Assembly: GCA_946183415.1 (NCBI GenBank)
Contig: CAMHAM010000001.1
Coordinates: 1-64,000 of the forward strand
Length of the DNA stretch: 64,000 nucleotides
Origin: an uncultured Prevotella sp.
GTDB lineage: Bacteria; Bacteroidota; Bacteroidia; Bacteroidales; Bacteroidaceae
Direction of reading: 5' to 3'
Under the pieces are notes generated by a model. The model was not told the origin of the DNA. It made no database searches and saw nothing but the letters and a program-made list of their open reading frames with translations. Made by a program: the position numbers and the translations under genes. The stretch's first letter is position 1; each line of letters starts with the position of its first letter. Shown piece after piece: positions 43,688 through 53,371 of the stretch.

Positions 43688-44407
43688 ATGAGAAGAGCAA
43701 CAATAGCAGAATACGATCGCCTGGCGGACAAGCTCGCCAGCTTGGTGGCCATGATGGACTACCGTTTCAAGAATATCTGCGTCAAGGCAGAAGAGGTGTC
43801 CCTGCTGCCCATTACCGCCCGGATAGAGGGCGAGGACAAGAACCTGGAGGACTGTGCAACCATAGGCAAGGACGATGACTATCATTTCATGATCTTCCCC
43901 AAGTATGACGAGGACATGATGGATATCGCAGTTGCCATCGCCAGGGTTCATCCGGAGTTCAGGCAGGAGAGGAAGGCCATGCCCGTGACGGTTCCCGACC
44001 GTGACGGCAACGAGAAGGAAGTTGATGCCAAGTACATCCTGCTGACCATGCCGGAGGTGGATGACGAGCGCTACGACGTGCTGAAGGAAGCCGTCAAGGT
44101 AGAATACAATCTGTGCAAGGAGCAGATGGAGGGGGCCAACATCGTTGCGCAGGCCAAGTTCGCAACGCTGGCCGCCGGCGAGACAAAAGAAGACCTGGAA
44201 ATCCTGCAGGAGGAGGTCGACAAGCTGAACGAAGAGTGGAGCGGCAAGCGTGATGACATCCACGCTGCCAAGCTGAAGGAGATCGAGGATGCCCATCGGA
44301 AGTGGCAGGAAGAGCAGGCCGAGAGCAATCAGCAGCGTCGCGAGGAAGAGGCTGCACGTGGCGAAAGGGCTGGCACCTCTATGAATATTCATGAAGTTAA
44401 TGACTAA
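43688..44407 (+). CDS. Hypothetical protein with C-terminal coiled coil
   Basis: A 239-residue soluble acidic protein. Residues 1-140 are globular; residues about 175-225 form a long charged helix (EILQEEVDKLNEEW, KLKEIEDAHRKWQEEQAES). The alternation of a small domain and a helical tail resembles ribosome-recycling factor only loosely, and I do not assign that. In the VgrG module between the solenoid protein and a 65-residue coiled coil, it might be an adaptor, chaperone or immunity protein. Confidence 0.6.
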   Translation: MRRATIAEYDRLADKLASLVAMMDYRFKNICVKAEEVSLLPITARIEGEDKNLEDCATIGKDDDYHFMIFPKYDEDMMDIAVAIARVHPEFRQERKAMPVTVPDRDGNEKEVDAKYILLTMPEVDDERYDVLKEAVKVEYNLCKEQMEGANIVAQAKFATLAAGETKEDLEILQEEVDKLNEEWSGKRDDIHAAKLKEIEDAHRKWQEEQAESNQQRREEEAARGERAGTSMNIHEVND

Positions 44408-44419
44408 GAGAATCTGTAT

Positions 44420-44617
44420 ATGGCTAAACTAAATTTAACCTTCTACGGCGTTGAAGGAACGGTAGACGATAAAGAAGCGAGCATCGCGAGTGTAATAGGA
44501 AATAAAACAAGCACGCTCGAAGCCGAGATTGAACACTTGAAGACGGTCAACCGCAAACTGATGCAGCGTAACCTCGATCTGTCGAAGAAAGAGTCTGCAA
44601 GTAAATTCTTAGGATAA
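44420..44617 (+). CDS. Small coiled-coil protein of the VgrG module
   Basis: A 65-residue protein; residues 28-57 form a probable coiled coil (TSTLEAEIEHLKTVNRKLMQ). No signal peptide and no recognised family. It ends one base before the murU-like gene, so these are likely translated from one transcript. A role with the T6SS module is inferred only from position. Confidence 0.55.
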   Translation: MAKLNLTFYGVEGTVDDKEASIASVIGNKTSTLEAEIEHLKTVNRKLMQRNLDLSKKESASKFLG

Positions 44618-44618
44618 G

Positions 44619-45350
44619 ATGAAGCAAGCCATGATCTTCGCTGCCGGGCTGGGCACGCGGCTGAAGCCGCTGACCGATACCATGCCCAAGGCATTGGTTA
44701 GGGTAGGGGGGCAGCCCCTGCTCTGGCACGTCGTCACGAAGCTCAGGGCGGCGGGCTACGAGCGGATGGTGGTCAATGTCCACCATTTCGCCGATCAGAT
44801 TATCGACTACCTCGAATCTAATGATCATTTCGGCATCGACATCCGTATCAGCGATGAGCGCGACGGACTGCTCGAGACGGGCGGCGGCATCAAGAAGGCG
44901 CTGCCTTTGTTTGATAATGAGAGCCCCATCCTGATTCACAATGTCGATATCCTGAGCAACCTCGACCTCTCACAGCTTACCGATGTCACTACGCCGCCCG
45001 ATGCCCTCCTGGTCGTCAGCCGTCGCCAGACTAAGCGTTACCTGCTCTTCGACGACGAGATGATCCTCGACGGCTGGACGAACATCGCTACGGGCGAAGT
45101 GCGCAGTCCATATCCAGGGCTCGACTCTTCCGACCTCAAGCAGCTGGCCTTCAGTGGCATCCATGTCCTCTGGCCCCGTGTGTTCCCCCTATTCAGTCAG
45201 ATGCCCGAGCGTTTCGGCATCATCGACTTCTACCTGAAGTACTGCCACCAGTGCGCCTTCATGGGCTATGAGAAGCGCGACCTGCAGTTGATGGATGTCG
45301 GGAAACTCGACACTTTGGAACAAGCAGAAACATTTATCAATCAATTATAA
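44619..45350 (+). CDS. MurU-like sugar nucleotidyltransferase
   Basis: A 243-residue nucleotidyltransferase of the MurU/RmlA-like family; MurU makes UDP-MurNAc from MurNAc-1-phosphate in peptidoglycan recycling. The N-terminal motif is FAAGLGTRLKPLTDTMPKALVRVGG, then GLLETGGGIKKAL and ILIHNVDILSNLD. The kinase partner (AmgK-RapZ fusion) lies at 35326, and the T6SS module between them looks like an insertion in a once continuous operon. Followed by guaA after three bases. Confidence 0.85.
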   Translation: MKQAMIFAAGLGTRLKPLTDTMPKALVRVGGQPLLWHVVTKLRAAGYERMVVNVHHFADQIIDYLESNDHFGIDIRISDERDGLLETGGGIKKALPLFDNESPILIHNVDILSNLDLSQLTDVTTPPDALLVVSRRQTKRYLLFDDEMILDGWTNIATGEVRSPYPGLDSSDLKQLAFSGIHVLWPRVFPLFSQMPERFGIIDFYLKYCHQCAFMGYEKRDLQLMDVGKLDTLEQAETFINQL

Positions 45351-45353
45351 GTA

Positions 45354-46898
45354 ATGACACAGAAGATTATTATTTTGGATTTCGGTTCGCAGACGACGCA
45401 GCTCATCGGCCGCCGCGTGCGCGAGTTGGATACCTTCTGCGAGATCATGCCTTACAACAGGTTCCCGAAGGACGACCCTTCGGTCATTGGCGTCATCCTG
45501 AGTGGATCGCCTTTCTCAGTCCACGATCCTGAGGCGCTTAAGGTCGATCTGTCGCAGTTCATCGGGCGCATCCCCGTGTTGGGCATCTGCTACGGCGCCC
45601 AGTTCATCTCTCACTCCCTGGGAGGGCGTGTCGAGAAGGCTGACTCGCGCGAGTACGGGCGTGCCAACCTCCAGACGGTCGATACCTCTGATCCGCTGTT
45701 CAAGCACTTCGAGCAGCAGTCGCAGGTGTGGATGTCGCATGGCGACACCATTACCGCCATCCCAGAGGGATTCCGGGTGATCGGCTCTACCGCTGACGTG
45801 GTGAATGCCGCCTTCGCATCGACCTCACAGCCCGTTTGGGCCGTACAGTTCCATCCCGAGGTGTATCACACCCTGCAGGGCAAACAACTGCTGAAAAACT
45901 TCGTGGTCGATATCTGTGGCTCCCGTCAGGAGTGGAGTGCTGCCTCATTCGTCGATTCTACCGTGGCCGAATTGAAGGCTCAGATAGGGCAGGATCGCGT
46001 GATCCTCGGTCTCAGTGGTGGTGTCGACAGCTCCGTGGCTGCCGTACTGCTCAATCGCGCCATCGGCAGTAACCTCACTTGTATCTTCGTCGATCACGGC
46101 ATGCTCCGCAAGAATGAGTTCCGTCAGGTGATGGACGATTACAAGGTGCTTGGTCTGAACGTCATCGGTGTCGATGCCTCTGAGAAGTTCTTCGCTGATC
46201 TCGCGGGCGTTTCCGACCCTGAACAGAAGCGTAAGATCATTGGTCGCGACTTCGTCGAGGTGTTCAACCAGGAGGCCAGGAAGATTACCGATGCCCGCTG
46301 GCTGGCACAGGGTACCATCTATCCTGACCGCATCGAGAGCCTGAACATCACGGGCAAGGTCATCAAGAGTCATCATAATGTGGGCGGACTGCCCGAGGAC
46401 ATGCAGCTGAAGCTCTGCGAGCCGCTGAAGTGGCTCTTCAAGGACGAGGTGCGCCGTGTAGGCCGCCAGTTGGGCATGCCCGAGCATCTCATCACGCGCC
46501 ATCCATTCCCCGGTCCAGGTCTGGCTGTCCGTATCCTGGGCGACATCACTCCTGAGAAAGTGCGTATCCTGCAGGATGCCGATGATATCTATATCCGTGC
46601 CTTGCGCGAATATGTCGATACCGACGGCATACCCTTGTATCATAAGATCTGGCAGGCAGGTGTCGTCCTGCTTTCCACTGTCCGCAGCGTGGGCGTCATG
46701 GGCGACGAGCGCACCTACGAGCACCCTGTGGCCCTGCGTGCTGTCACCTCTACTGATGCGATGACAGCCGACTGGGCTCATCTGCCTTACGACTTCATGG
46801 CCCGTGTCTCTAACGAGATTATCAACAAGGTGCGCGGCGTCAACCGCGTTTGCTACGACATCTCCTCGAAGCCCCCCGCCACGATCGAGTGGGAGTAG
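45354..46898 (+). CDS. guaA: GMP synthase (glutamine-hydrolysing)
   Basis: A 514-residue GMP synthase, which aminates XMP to GMP. The N-terminal class I amidotransferase has the nucleophile Cys in GICYGAQF and the His-Glu pair in QFHPEVYHT. The ATP-pyrophosphatase domain starts with [14 protein letters not shown], and the C-terminal dimer domain ends [12 protein letters not shown]. All hallmarks are present. It ends before a hairpin at 46912-46941. Confidence 0.96.
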   Translation: MTQKIIILDFGSQTTQLIGRRVRELDTFCEIMPYNRFPKDDPSVIGVILSGSPFSVHDPEALKVDLSQFIGRIPVLGICYGAQFISHSLGGRVEKADSREYGRANLQTVDTSDPLFKHFEQQSQVWMSHGDTITAIPEGFRVIGSTADVVNAAFASTSQPVWAVQFHPEVYHTLQGKQLLKNFVVDICGSRQEWSAASFVDSTVAELKAQIGQDRVILGLSGGVDSSVAAVLLNRAIGSNLTCIFVDHGMLRKNEFRQVMDDYKVLGLNVIGVDASEKFFADLAGVSDPEQKRKIIGRDFVEVFNQEARKITDARWLAQGTIYPDRIESLNITGKVIKSHHNVGGLPEDMQLKLCEPLKWLFKDEVRRVGRQLGMPEHLITRHPFPGPGLAVRILGDITPEKVRILQDADDIYIRALREYVDTDGIPLYHKIWQAGVVLLSTVRSVGVMGDERTYEHPVALRAVTSTDAMTADWAHLPYDFMARVSNEIINKVRGVNRVCYDISSKPPATIEWE

Positions 46899-46911
46899 GG
46901 AAGGCAAAATG

Positions 46912-46941
46912 AAGGCGCGGTGCCGATTGGTACCGCGCCTT
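46912..46941 (+). terminator. Hairpin after guaA
   Basis: Ten-base stem AAGGCGCGGT/ACCGCGCCTT. No T-run follows, so it may be a factor-dependent terminator or an mRNA 3' stabiliser. Confidence 0.55.
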
Positions 46942-46944
46942 CCG

Positions 46945-47969
46945 CGTCTTAGTGGTAGTAGCCATTATATTCAAGTTTCGCATTTGCTCAACTTCTTTGT
47001 AGTTAAGTAGTGAAGCTAAATGTTGGGAGTTTGGTGCAAGCAGTGCTCGAATAGACCGATTTTTTACTATTAATTCCAAAAAGTTCTTCTATTAACCCAA
47101 CTTTCAGAAGTCACTTGGTACAATTTCCGCTCAACAAAAACAGTTGGATAAAGGCGCAGTCTGTACTTGGACAACCAACCCTTACCTTTACACGGCGGTT
47201 TTAACATTTCGCAGATTACCAATCTTCTGAAAAACCGATAAACAGGGCATTTTTGTGATTAGGAAGTGTCGGTTTTGGTGACGCAGAAAAATCGCGTGAT
47301 TTCCCCCAAGAGGTCATCACACGCCTTGAGCCTTACGTTGAGTTCTGATGTACCAACGTTGATATTATATCATAATCAGTGCTTATTAATGGTTTCAGGC
47401 CAATGACCGCTTAGAAACAACTCTTTGTAGCCTTTGAGATCCTTCGCTCTACCTAGGTAGTACTTTGGTTCTATCCAAGGCAATGCCAGCCTTTTGACCT
47501 TGGCTACACCTTGGCTACACCTTGTATAGGGCTTGGGTAGAGTATGTGATTGGCCAACTGGCGCGCGAGCAGGGTGACGCATCGCCAAAGTCAGGAGTAG
47601 GGGCTAAGACCTATCGTTGGCGGAAAACTCGTGGTGAAATATCAGGACTGGAACGGCTGCGATTTTTCTTAAAAAAATGCTAAAATGTTTGGTGGTCTTA
47701 GATAATTTTCTACCTTTTCAATGTGAATGATAAAGGCGGAATGGAGGTCACCAGATGTAGCTGGTCTTAATAATGTTGTATCATGAAAAATTTTTAATGC
47801 AATGATTGGACTTTGTCTTTCAAAGGTGACGGAAACGTCGGAATCCGAGCAGACGGAGATAGTACTATGCAGTTAAATGTTGTTAATCATAGAAAAAATC
47901 GGTTCTAAAGTTAACTCAGATTATAATAAAATGCCTATTTTTGCATGACTATATATAGGTTTAGGAGAT
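46945..47969. other. One-kilobase region without recognisable genes
   Basis: No frame here has a credible start, length and composition. I see an 11-base unit CTTGGCTACAC repeated twice (with a partial third) at 47499-47524. A TATTTTTG promoter element (47936-47943) lies just before the M3 peptidase. The stretch may be decayed mobile DNA or a non-coding region; frames near 47376-47588 (minus) were judged random. Confidence 0.5.
47499..47524. repeat. 11-base tandem duplication
   Basis: CTTGGCTACAC occurs twice in direct tandem followed by CTTG, within the apparently non-coding 1-kb stretch. Confidence 0.7.
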
Positions 47970-50087
47970 ATGAAAAAGACCATTATGACATTAGGAATGG
48001 CATCGGCTATGATGGTGCCCTTTACAGCCTGCGAGCAGGCTAAGCATGAGAACCCTTTGCTCGTGGAGAGCCAGTTGCCCTTCGGTGCCCCCGACTTCGA
48101 AAAGATTGAGGACACCGACTATCTGCCGGCCTTCGAGGCTGCCATCGCTGAGAACCGCCAGAACATCAAAGCCATCGTGGAGTGCCCTGACTCGGCTACG
48201 TTCGAGAACACCATCCTCGCCCTTGAGGAGAGCAACCGTCTGCTCGACCGTGTCAGCCGCACCTTCTTCGCCCTCACCGAGGCCGACAAGACCGACAAGA
48301 TTGCTGAGATTGAGAAGAAGGTCATGCCGATGCTCACCGAGCTCGACAATGAGATATCGTTCAACCAGCAGCTCTTCGAGCGCATCCGTCAGGTCTACGA
48401 CCGCGAGCATGGTTCGCTGCAGGGCGAAGACCGTAAATTGCTCGAGGAAACCTATAAAGAATTCGTGCGCAGGGGGGCGCTGCTGCCTGCCGACAAGATG
48501 GCACGCATGAAGGAGATCAACCTCCGCATCTCCGATCTGCAGCAGCAGTGGGGCGATGCCCTGCAGGCTGCCACCAACGATGCCGTGGTGTGGGTCGACA
48601 AAAAGGAAGACCTCGCCGGACTCTCTGAGACCGACATCGCCCAATGCCTGAAAGATGCCGACAGCCGTGGCGGAAAGGCGCCTTATGCCATCGTCATCGT
48701 TAACACCACCCAGCAGCCCATCCTCGCCAGTCTCGACAACCGCGACCTGCGCAAGCGTGTGTTCGAAGCTTCCATCCATCGTGCCGATGGCACTGGCCAG
48801 CACAACACCTTTGCCATCGCTGCCGAGATTGCCAAGTTGCGCGCTGAGCAGGCCGAACTGATGGGCTACGAGAACTATGCTGCCTATTCGCTGGAGAACA
48901 CTATGGCCAAGACGACCGACAACGTCTATGCCTTCCTGAAGAATCTCATCAAGGCTTACCGTCCGAAGGCAGAGGCCGAGACGAAAGCTATCGAGGATTA
49001 TGCCCGTAAGACTGAGGGAGCCGACTTCAGGCTCGAACCTTACGACCGCTTCTACTATTCCGCAAAGATGAAGAAGGACCTGCTCGACATCTCCGACGAC
49101 GAGGTGAAGCCTTACTTTACCGTCGACAGCGTGCTCAAGAACGGCGTGTTCTATGCTGCCAACCGCGTCTACGGCCTCTCGTTCAAGGAGCGTACCGACA
49201 TCCCTGTCTATCATCCCGACATGAAGGTCTTCGAAGTCTTCGACAAGGACGGCAAGAGCCTCGCGCTCTTCTATGGCGACTACTTCCGCCGTCCGTCGAA
49301 GCGTGGCGGAGCCTGGATGGACGGATTCCAGAAGCAGAGCCGTCAGCGCAGTCATCTGCCCATCGTCTACAATGTGTGCAACAGTGCCAAGGCACCCGAA
49401 GGTCAGCCCTCGCTGATCACGTGGGATGAGGTCACCACCATGTTCCATGAGTTCGGCCACGCCCTCCACGGCATCCTCTCCAACTGTCAGTACAACAGTC
49501 TGAGCGGCACCAGCGTGGCGCGCGACTTTGTCGAGATGCCCTCACAGTTCAATGAGTCGTTTGCCTCCATCCCAGAGGTGTTCGACCACTATGCACGTCA
49601 TTGGGAGACGGGCGAGCCCATGCCTGCCGAACTGAAGGAGCGCATGCTGAAGAGCATCAACTTCCAGTCGGCTTATTCCCTTGGCGAGAACCTCGCTGCC
49701 ACCTGTCTCGACCTGGCCTGGCACATGCTGCCATCAAAGGATATTCCGACGGCAGAACAGGCTGCACAGTTCGAGACCGAGTCCCTGCGCCAGATCGGCC
49801 TGCTTGATCCACAGATACTGCCGCGCTACAGCACCAGCTACTTCAACCACGTGTTTGGTGGGGGCTACGCTGCCGGCTATTACAGCTATCTCTGGACCGA
49901 GGTGCTGGCTGTGAATATCGCCGATGTCTTTGCCCAGCGCGGACCATTGAAGCCTGAGACGGGTCAGGCCATGCGCGACAAGATTCTCAGCCGTGGCAAC
50001 ACGGGCGACCTCATGCAGATGTTCACCGACTTTACCGGCATGGCTCAGCCCGACGCCTCCAGCCTCCTGAAGGCCCGAGGGCTGTAA
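47970..50087 (+). CDS. dcp: M3 family peptidase (peptidyl-dipeptidase Dcp)
   Basis: A 705-residue zinc oligopeptidase. The metal motif is TMFHEFGHALHG, and FNQSFASIPEVF-like (QFNESFASI) and GGYAAGYYSYLW are typical of Dcp. It removes dipeptides from the C-terminus of short peptides. The N-terminus MKKTIMTLGMASAMMVPFTAC is a lipoprotein-type signal, so the enzyme should be lipid-anchored in the periplasm. Length is close to family norm. Has its own promoter and a strong terminator. Confidence 0.93.
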   Translation: MKKTIMTLGMASAMMVPFTACEQAKHENPLLVESQLPFGAPDFEKIEDTDYLPAFEAAIAENRQNIKAIVECPDSATFENTILALEESNRLLDRVSRTFFALTEADKTDKIAEIEKKVMPMLTELDNEISFNQQLFERIRQVYDREHGSLQGEDRKLLEETYKEFVRRGALLPADKMARMKEINLRISDLQQQWGDALQAATNDAVVWVDKKEDLAGLSETDIAQCLKDADSRGGKAPYAIVIVNTTQQPILASLDNRDLRKRVFEASIHRADGTGQHNTFAIAAEIAKLRAEQAELMGYENYAAYSLENTMAKTTDNVYAFLKNLIKAYRPKAEAETKAIEDYARKTEGADFRLEPYDRFYYSAKMKKDLLDISDDEVKPYFTVDSVLKNGVFYAANRVYGLSFKERTDIPVYHPDMKVFEVFDKDGKSLALFYGDYFRRPSKRGGAWMDGFQKQSRQRSHLPIVYNVCNSAKAPEGQPSLITWDEVTTMFHEFGHALHGILSNCQYNSLSGTSVARDFVEMPSQFNESFASIPEVFDHYARHWETGEPMPAELKERMLKSINFQSAYSLGENLAATCLDLAWHMLPSKDIPTAEQAAQFETESLRQIGLLDPQILPRYSTSYFNHVFGGGYAAGYYSYLWTEVLAVNIADVFAQRGPLKPETGQAMRDKILSRGNTGDLMQMFTDFTGMAQPDASSLLKARGL

Positions 50088-50098
50088 ATATCTCATAT

Positions 50099-50133
50099 AA
50101 AAATCCCCGTTCAAGCTTGAGCGGGGATTTTTT
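50099..50133 (+). terminator. Terminator after dcp
   Basis: Stem AAATCCCCG/CGGGGATTT with TCAAGCTTGA forming the inner hairpin, followed by T-run. Confidence 0.8.
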
Positions 50134-50214
50134 GAAAAAACAACGGGCAGAATTTGTTTGATATTATTTTTTTTCGTACCTTTGCCACCGAATTGAAAGA
50201 ATTGACCATAGATT

Positions 50215-50832
50215 GTGAATAAGGTTAACATCATTAAGACAGCCCTTATGGTAATGACGCTGGTCCTGACGGCGACCAGGTGCCGTGACCGTGCCCATGA
50301 GCCCGTTCAGGCCACAACCGCCGTGAAGGATGCCGCCCAACTCGTTACGCCCGACTCGCTCAACATCGAGATGCGGGCACAGATTGAGCGTGGCGTCATC
50401 CTCGGTCAGGTGCGCAATGTCTATCGCCTGCTCCGTTCGGAGTATATGTATCGTGGCGGCTCTTGCGAAAACGAGCTCTTCGACAAGGCGTTCTGCTCCA
50501 AGTCGTGGAACAAGCTCCTCATGGCCGTCCACCGCAAGGAGGAGCAGACGGGCACCCTGTTCTTTGAGATCAACCACTGGTCGATGTTGCGCTACTCAGG
50601 CGTACAGCTGTCGTTCGATGAGTTCGAGGTTGAGCATGTCGACCTGTTCAGCCCAGTGAAGCGGGCTTCGGTCACCTTCACCGTCTACGAGGCCGACACC
50701 TACACGCCTGCCCGCATCGACTTGATCTATGAAGACGGTCGTTGGGTGATTGACAATTTCCACAATCTGAAATATGGGATCGACGTGCGTAATGCCATGT
50801 GGAATTACCTCGCCAATCCCAATAATATCTAA
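50215..50832 (+). CDS. Exported hypothetical protein
   Basis: A 205-residue protein with a hydrophobic N-terminus (residues about 8-22), so probably exported. The C-terminal half (RIDLIYEDGRWVIDNFH) resembles DUF3828-type periplasmic proteins, a weak match. The GTG at 50215 gives a plausible signal segment; an ATG at 50248 would shorten it. A TACCTTTG promoter element lies about 35 bases before the GTG. Ends 10 bases before the convergent UDP-glucuronate decarboxylase gene. Confidence 0.65.
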   Translation: MNKVNIIKTALMVMTLVLTATRCRDRAHEPVQATTAVKDAAQLVTPDSLNIEMRAQIERGVILGQVRNVYRLLRSEYMYRGGSCENELFDKAFCSKSWNKLLMAVHRKEEQTGTLFFEINHWSMLRYSGVQLSFDEFEVEHVDLFSPVKRASVTFTVYEADTYTPARIDLIYEDGRWVIDNFHNLKYGIDVRNAMWNYLANPNNI

Positions 50833-50842
50833 TCCTCTTATA

Positions 50843-51781
<939 letters not shown>

Positions 51782-52199
51782 ATCTGTTAGTATTTCTTTT
51801 GTTGTAATGTTATAGTTTTCGTCGGCAAAGATACGAATAAGTGATTAAAAAACCAAAAGAAAATTTAGAAATTTACTCACTTATTCGTAAATTTGCTCCC
51901 AGAACTAATAGATGTCAGAATTATGGAAACATTTTTTTGTTGATCTTTGCAGCGATAACAAATTCGTAGATTGTGCTGTTATTGCTGGTGCGACCTATAT
52001 TGTCAGAGGGCGCAGAAATTCCTGACCCCTTTGAGTCATGCGGTTAGGGAGGGCGTTTGGAGGTTCCAAACGGATGGAAAGGAGGCTCTATTTACTTTTT
52101 TCTACCTAAAAACTTGGCGGTTTCAGAAATTTTTTGTATTTTTGCAGCCGTTACTCAATCGTAAGGCAATAATAATAAAACTAAAATAGTTGAATAATA
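51782..52199. other. Intergenic region before efflux operon
   Basis: This 418-base stretch has no credible gene. It contains an eight-base perfect hairpin (CGTTTGGA-GGT-TCCAAACG, 52054-52072) and a TATTTTTG promoter element near 52137 for the efflux operon. A Cys/Trp-rich 72-codon frame over it was judged chance. The hairpin lies upstream of the -7 element, so a protein-binding site is possible. Confidence 0.5.
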
Positions 52200-53333
52200 A
52201 TGAAAACGAAGAAATTAGTGACATGTGCTGTCGCCATGGCTATGGCAACAGTAGGAGTAATCTCCTGCGGGCTTGACATGCCTAAGGAAACCCAGTCGTC
52301 ATTTGAGACGATGACTGTGAAGAAGTCGGACATTGAGCTTCCCTATAAGTTCAGTGCCAGGATGAAGGGTCAGAACGATGTGACGATTACGCCACAGGTG
52401 AGCGGACAGTTGATGAAGATCTGTGTGGCAGAAGGTCAGCGGGTCAGCAAGGGCACAACGCTCTTCATCATCGACCAGCGCAATGCACAGCTGGAGCTGG
52501 AGGCTGCACAGGCCAACCTGCAAGCCGCCCTGGCTCAGGAGAACTCGGCGAAGCTGGAGTATGAGTCGAACAAGAACCTGTTTGAGAAGAAAATCGTGAG
52601 CAGCTATATGCTGAGCAACAGTGAGAATCAGTATAAGCAGGCACAGGCCGCAGTGGCTCAGGCCCGTGCGGCAGCCAACCGTGCCAAGGTGAATCTGGGA
52701 TTCTGCACCATCACTGCTCCCGTGACGGGTATCATCGGCGGCATTCCCGTCCGTCCTGGCGACCAGGTGTCTCCCATGACTGAGCTGACCATGCTGAGCG
52801 GCAACACGACGATGTTTGCGGAGTTTTCCGTGACCGAGGCCGTTGTCGAGGCCATGGTGAAGGAGGGTGTGAAGGCATCTGACGTGAAAAAGTACATAGC
52901 CAACCTGCCCGAGGCTACATTTGTGATGAAGAACGGCACTGAGTACCCTCATAAGGGCCGCGTCGTCAGTCTGACCGGTATAGTGAACGACGCTACGGGC
53001 TCGCTGACCGCCAAGGTGTCATTCCCCAATCCCGACGGCCATCTCTATTCTGGCATCCAGGGTACGATTGTAATGCCTTTCGGTGAAAAAGGTGTGATCG
53101 TCATCCCGCAGTTCGCCGTTGTGCGCCTGCAGGACAAGTCACAGGTCTATAAGGTGAAGGCCGACAGCACGGCTACCGCCGTCGAAGTGACGACAGAGGA
53201 TACCGGCAACGGCAAGGACTTCATCGTGACCAGCGGTCTGAACGAGGGAGACCAGATTGTGACCAACGGTGCCAATAACGTGACGGAGGGACAGAAGGTG
53301 CTGTTTCCTGCGGAAGTGAAAAGCGAGAAGTGA
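52200..53333 (+). CDS. RND efflux periplasmic adaptor (lipoprotein)
   Basis: A 377-residue membrane-fusion protein. The lipobox is VGVISC (Cys23). The lipoyl half-motifs are VTITPQVSGQLMKICVAEGQRVSKG and TITAPVTGIIGGIPVRPGDQV, flanking a helical hairpin (LELEAAQANLQAALAQENSAKLEYES). It links the pump at 53372 to the outer-membrane channel at 56543. Substrate unknown. First gene of the operon; 38 bases to the next gene, containing GTGAAAA repeat units. Confidence 0.93.
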   Translation: MKTKKLVTCAVAMAMATVGVISCGLDMPKETQSSFETMTVKKSDIELPYKFSARMKGQNDVTITPQVSGQLMKICVAEGQRVSKGTTLFIIDQRNAQLELEAAQANLQAALAQENSAKLEYESNKNLFEKKIVSSYMLSNSENQYKQAQAAVAQARAAANRAKVNLGFCTITAPVTGIIGGIPVRPGDQVSPMTELTMLSGNTTMFAEFSVTEAVVEAMVKEGVKASDVKKYIANLPEATFVMKNGTEYPHKGRVVSLTGIVNDATGSLTAKVSFPNPDGHLYSGIQGTIVMPFGEKGVIVIPQFAVVRLQDKSQVYKVKADSTATAVEVTTEDTGNGKDFIVTSGLNEGDQIVTNGANNVTEGQKVLFPAEVKSEK

Positions 53334-53371
53334 AAAGTGAAGAGTGAAGAATTTGCTACCGCAGAGGAATT

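Noticed and set aside
47376..47588. Minus-strand 70-codon frame in the gene-free stretch
   Set aside because: No start context, runs across the tandem repeat, low similarity to any pattern I know.
51971..52189. 72-codon frame starting MCCYCWC before the efflux operon
   Set aside because: Odd Cys/Trp-rich composition, spans a hairpin and the promoter of the efflux genes, resembles no family.
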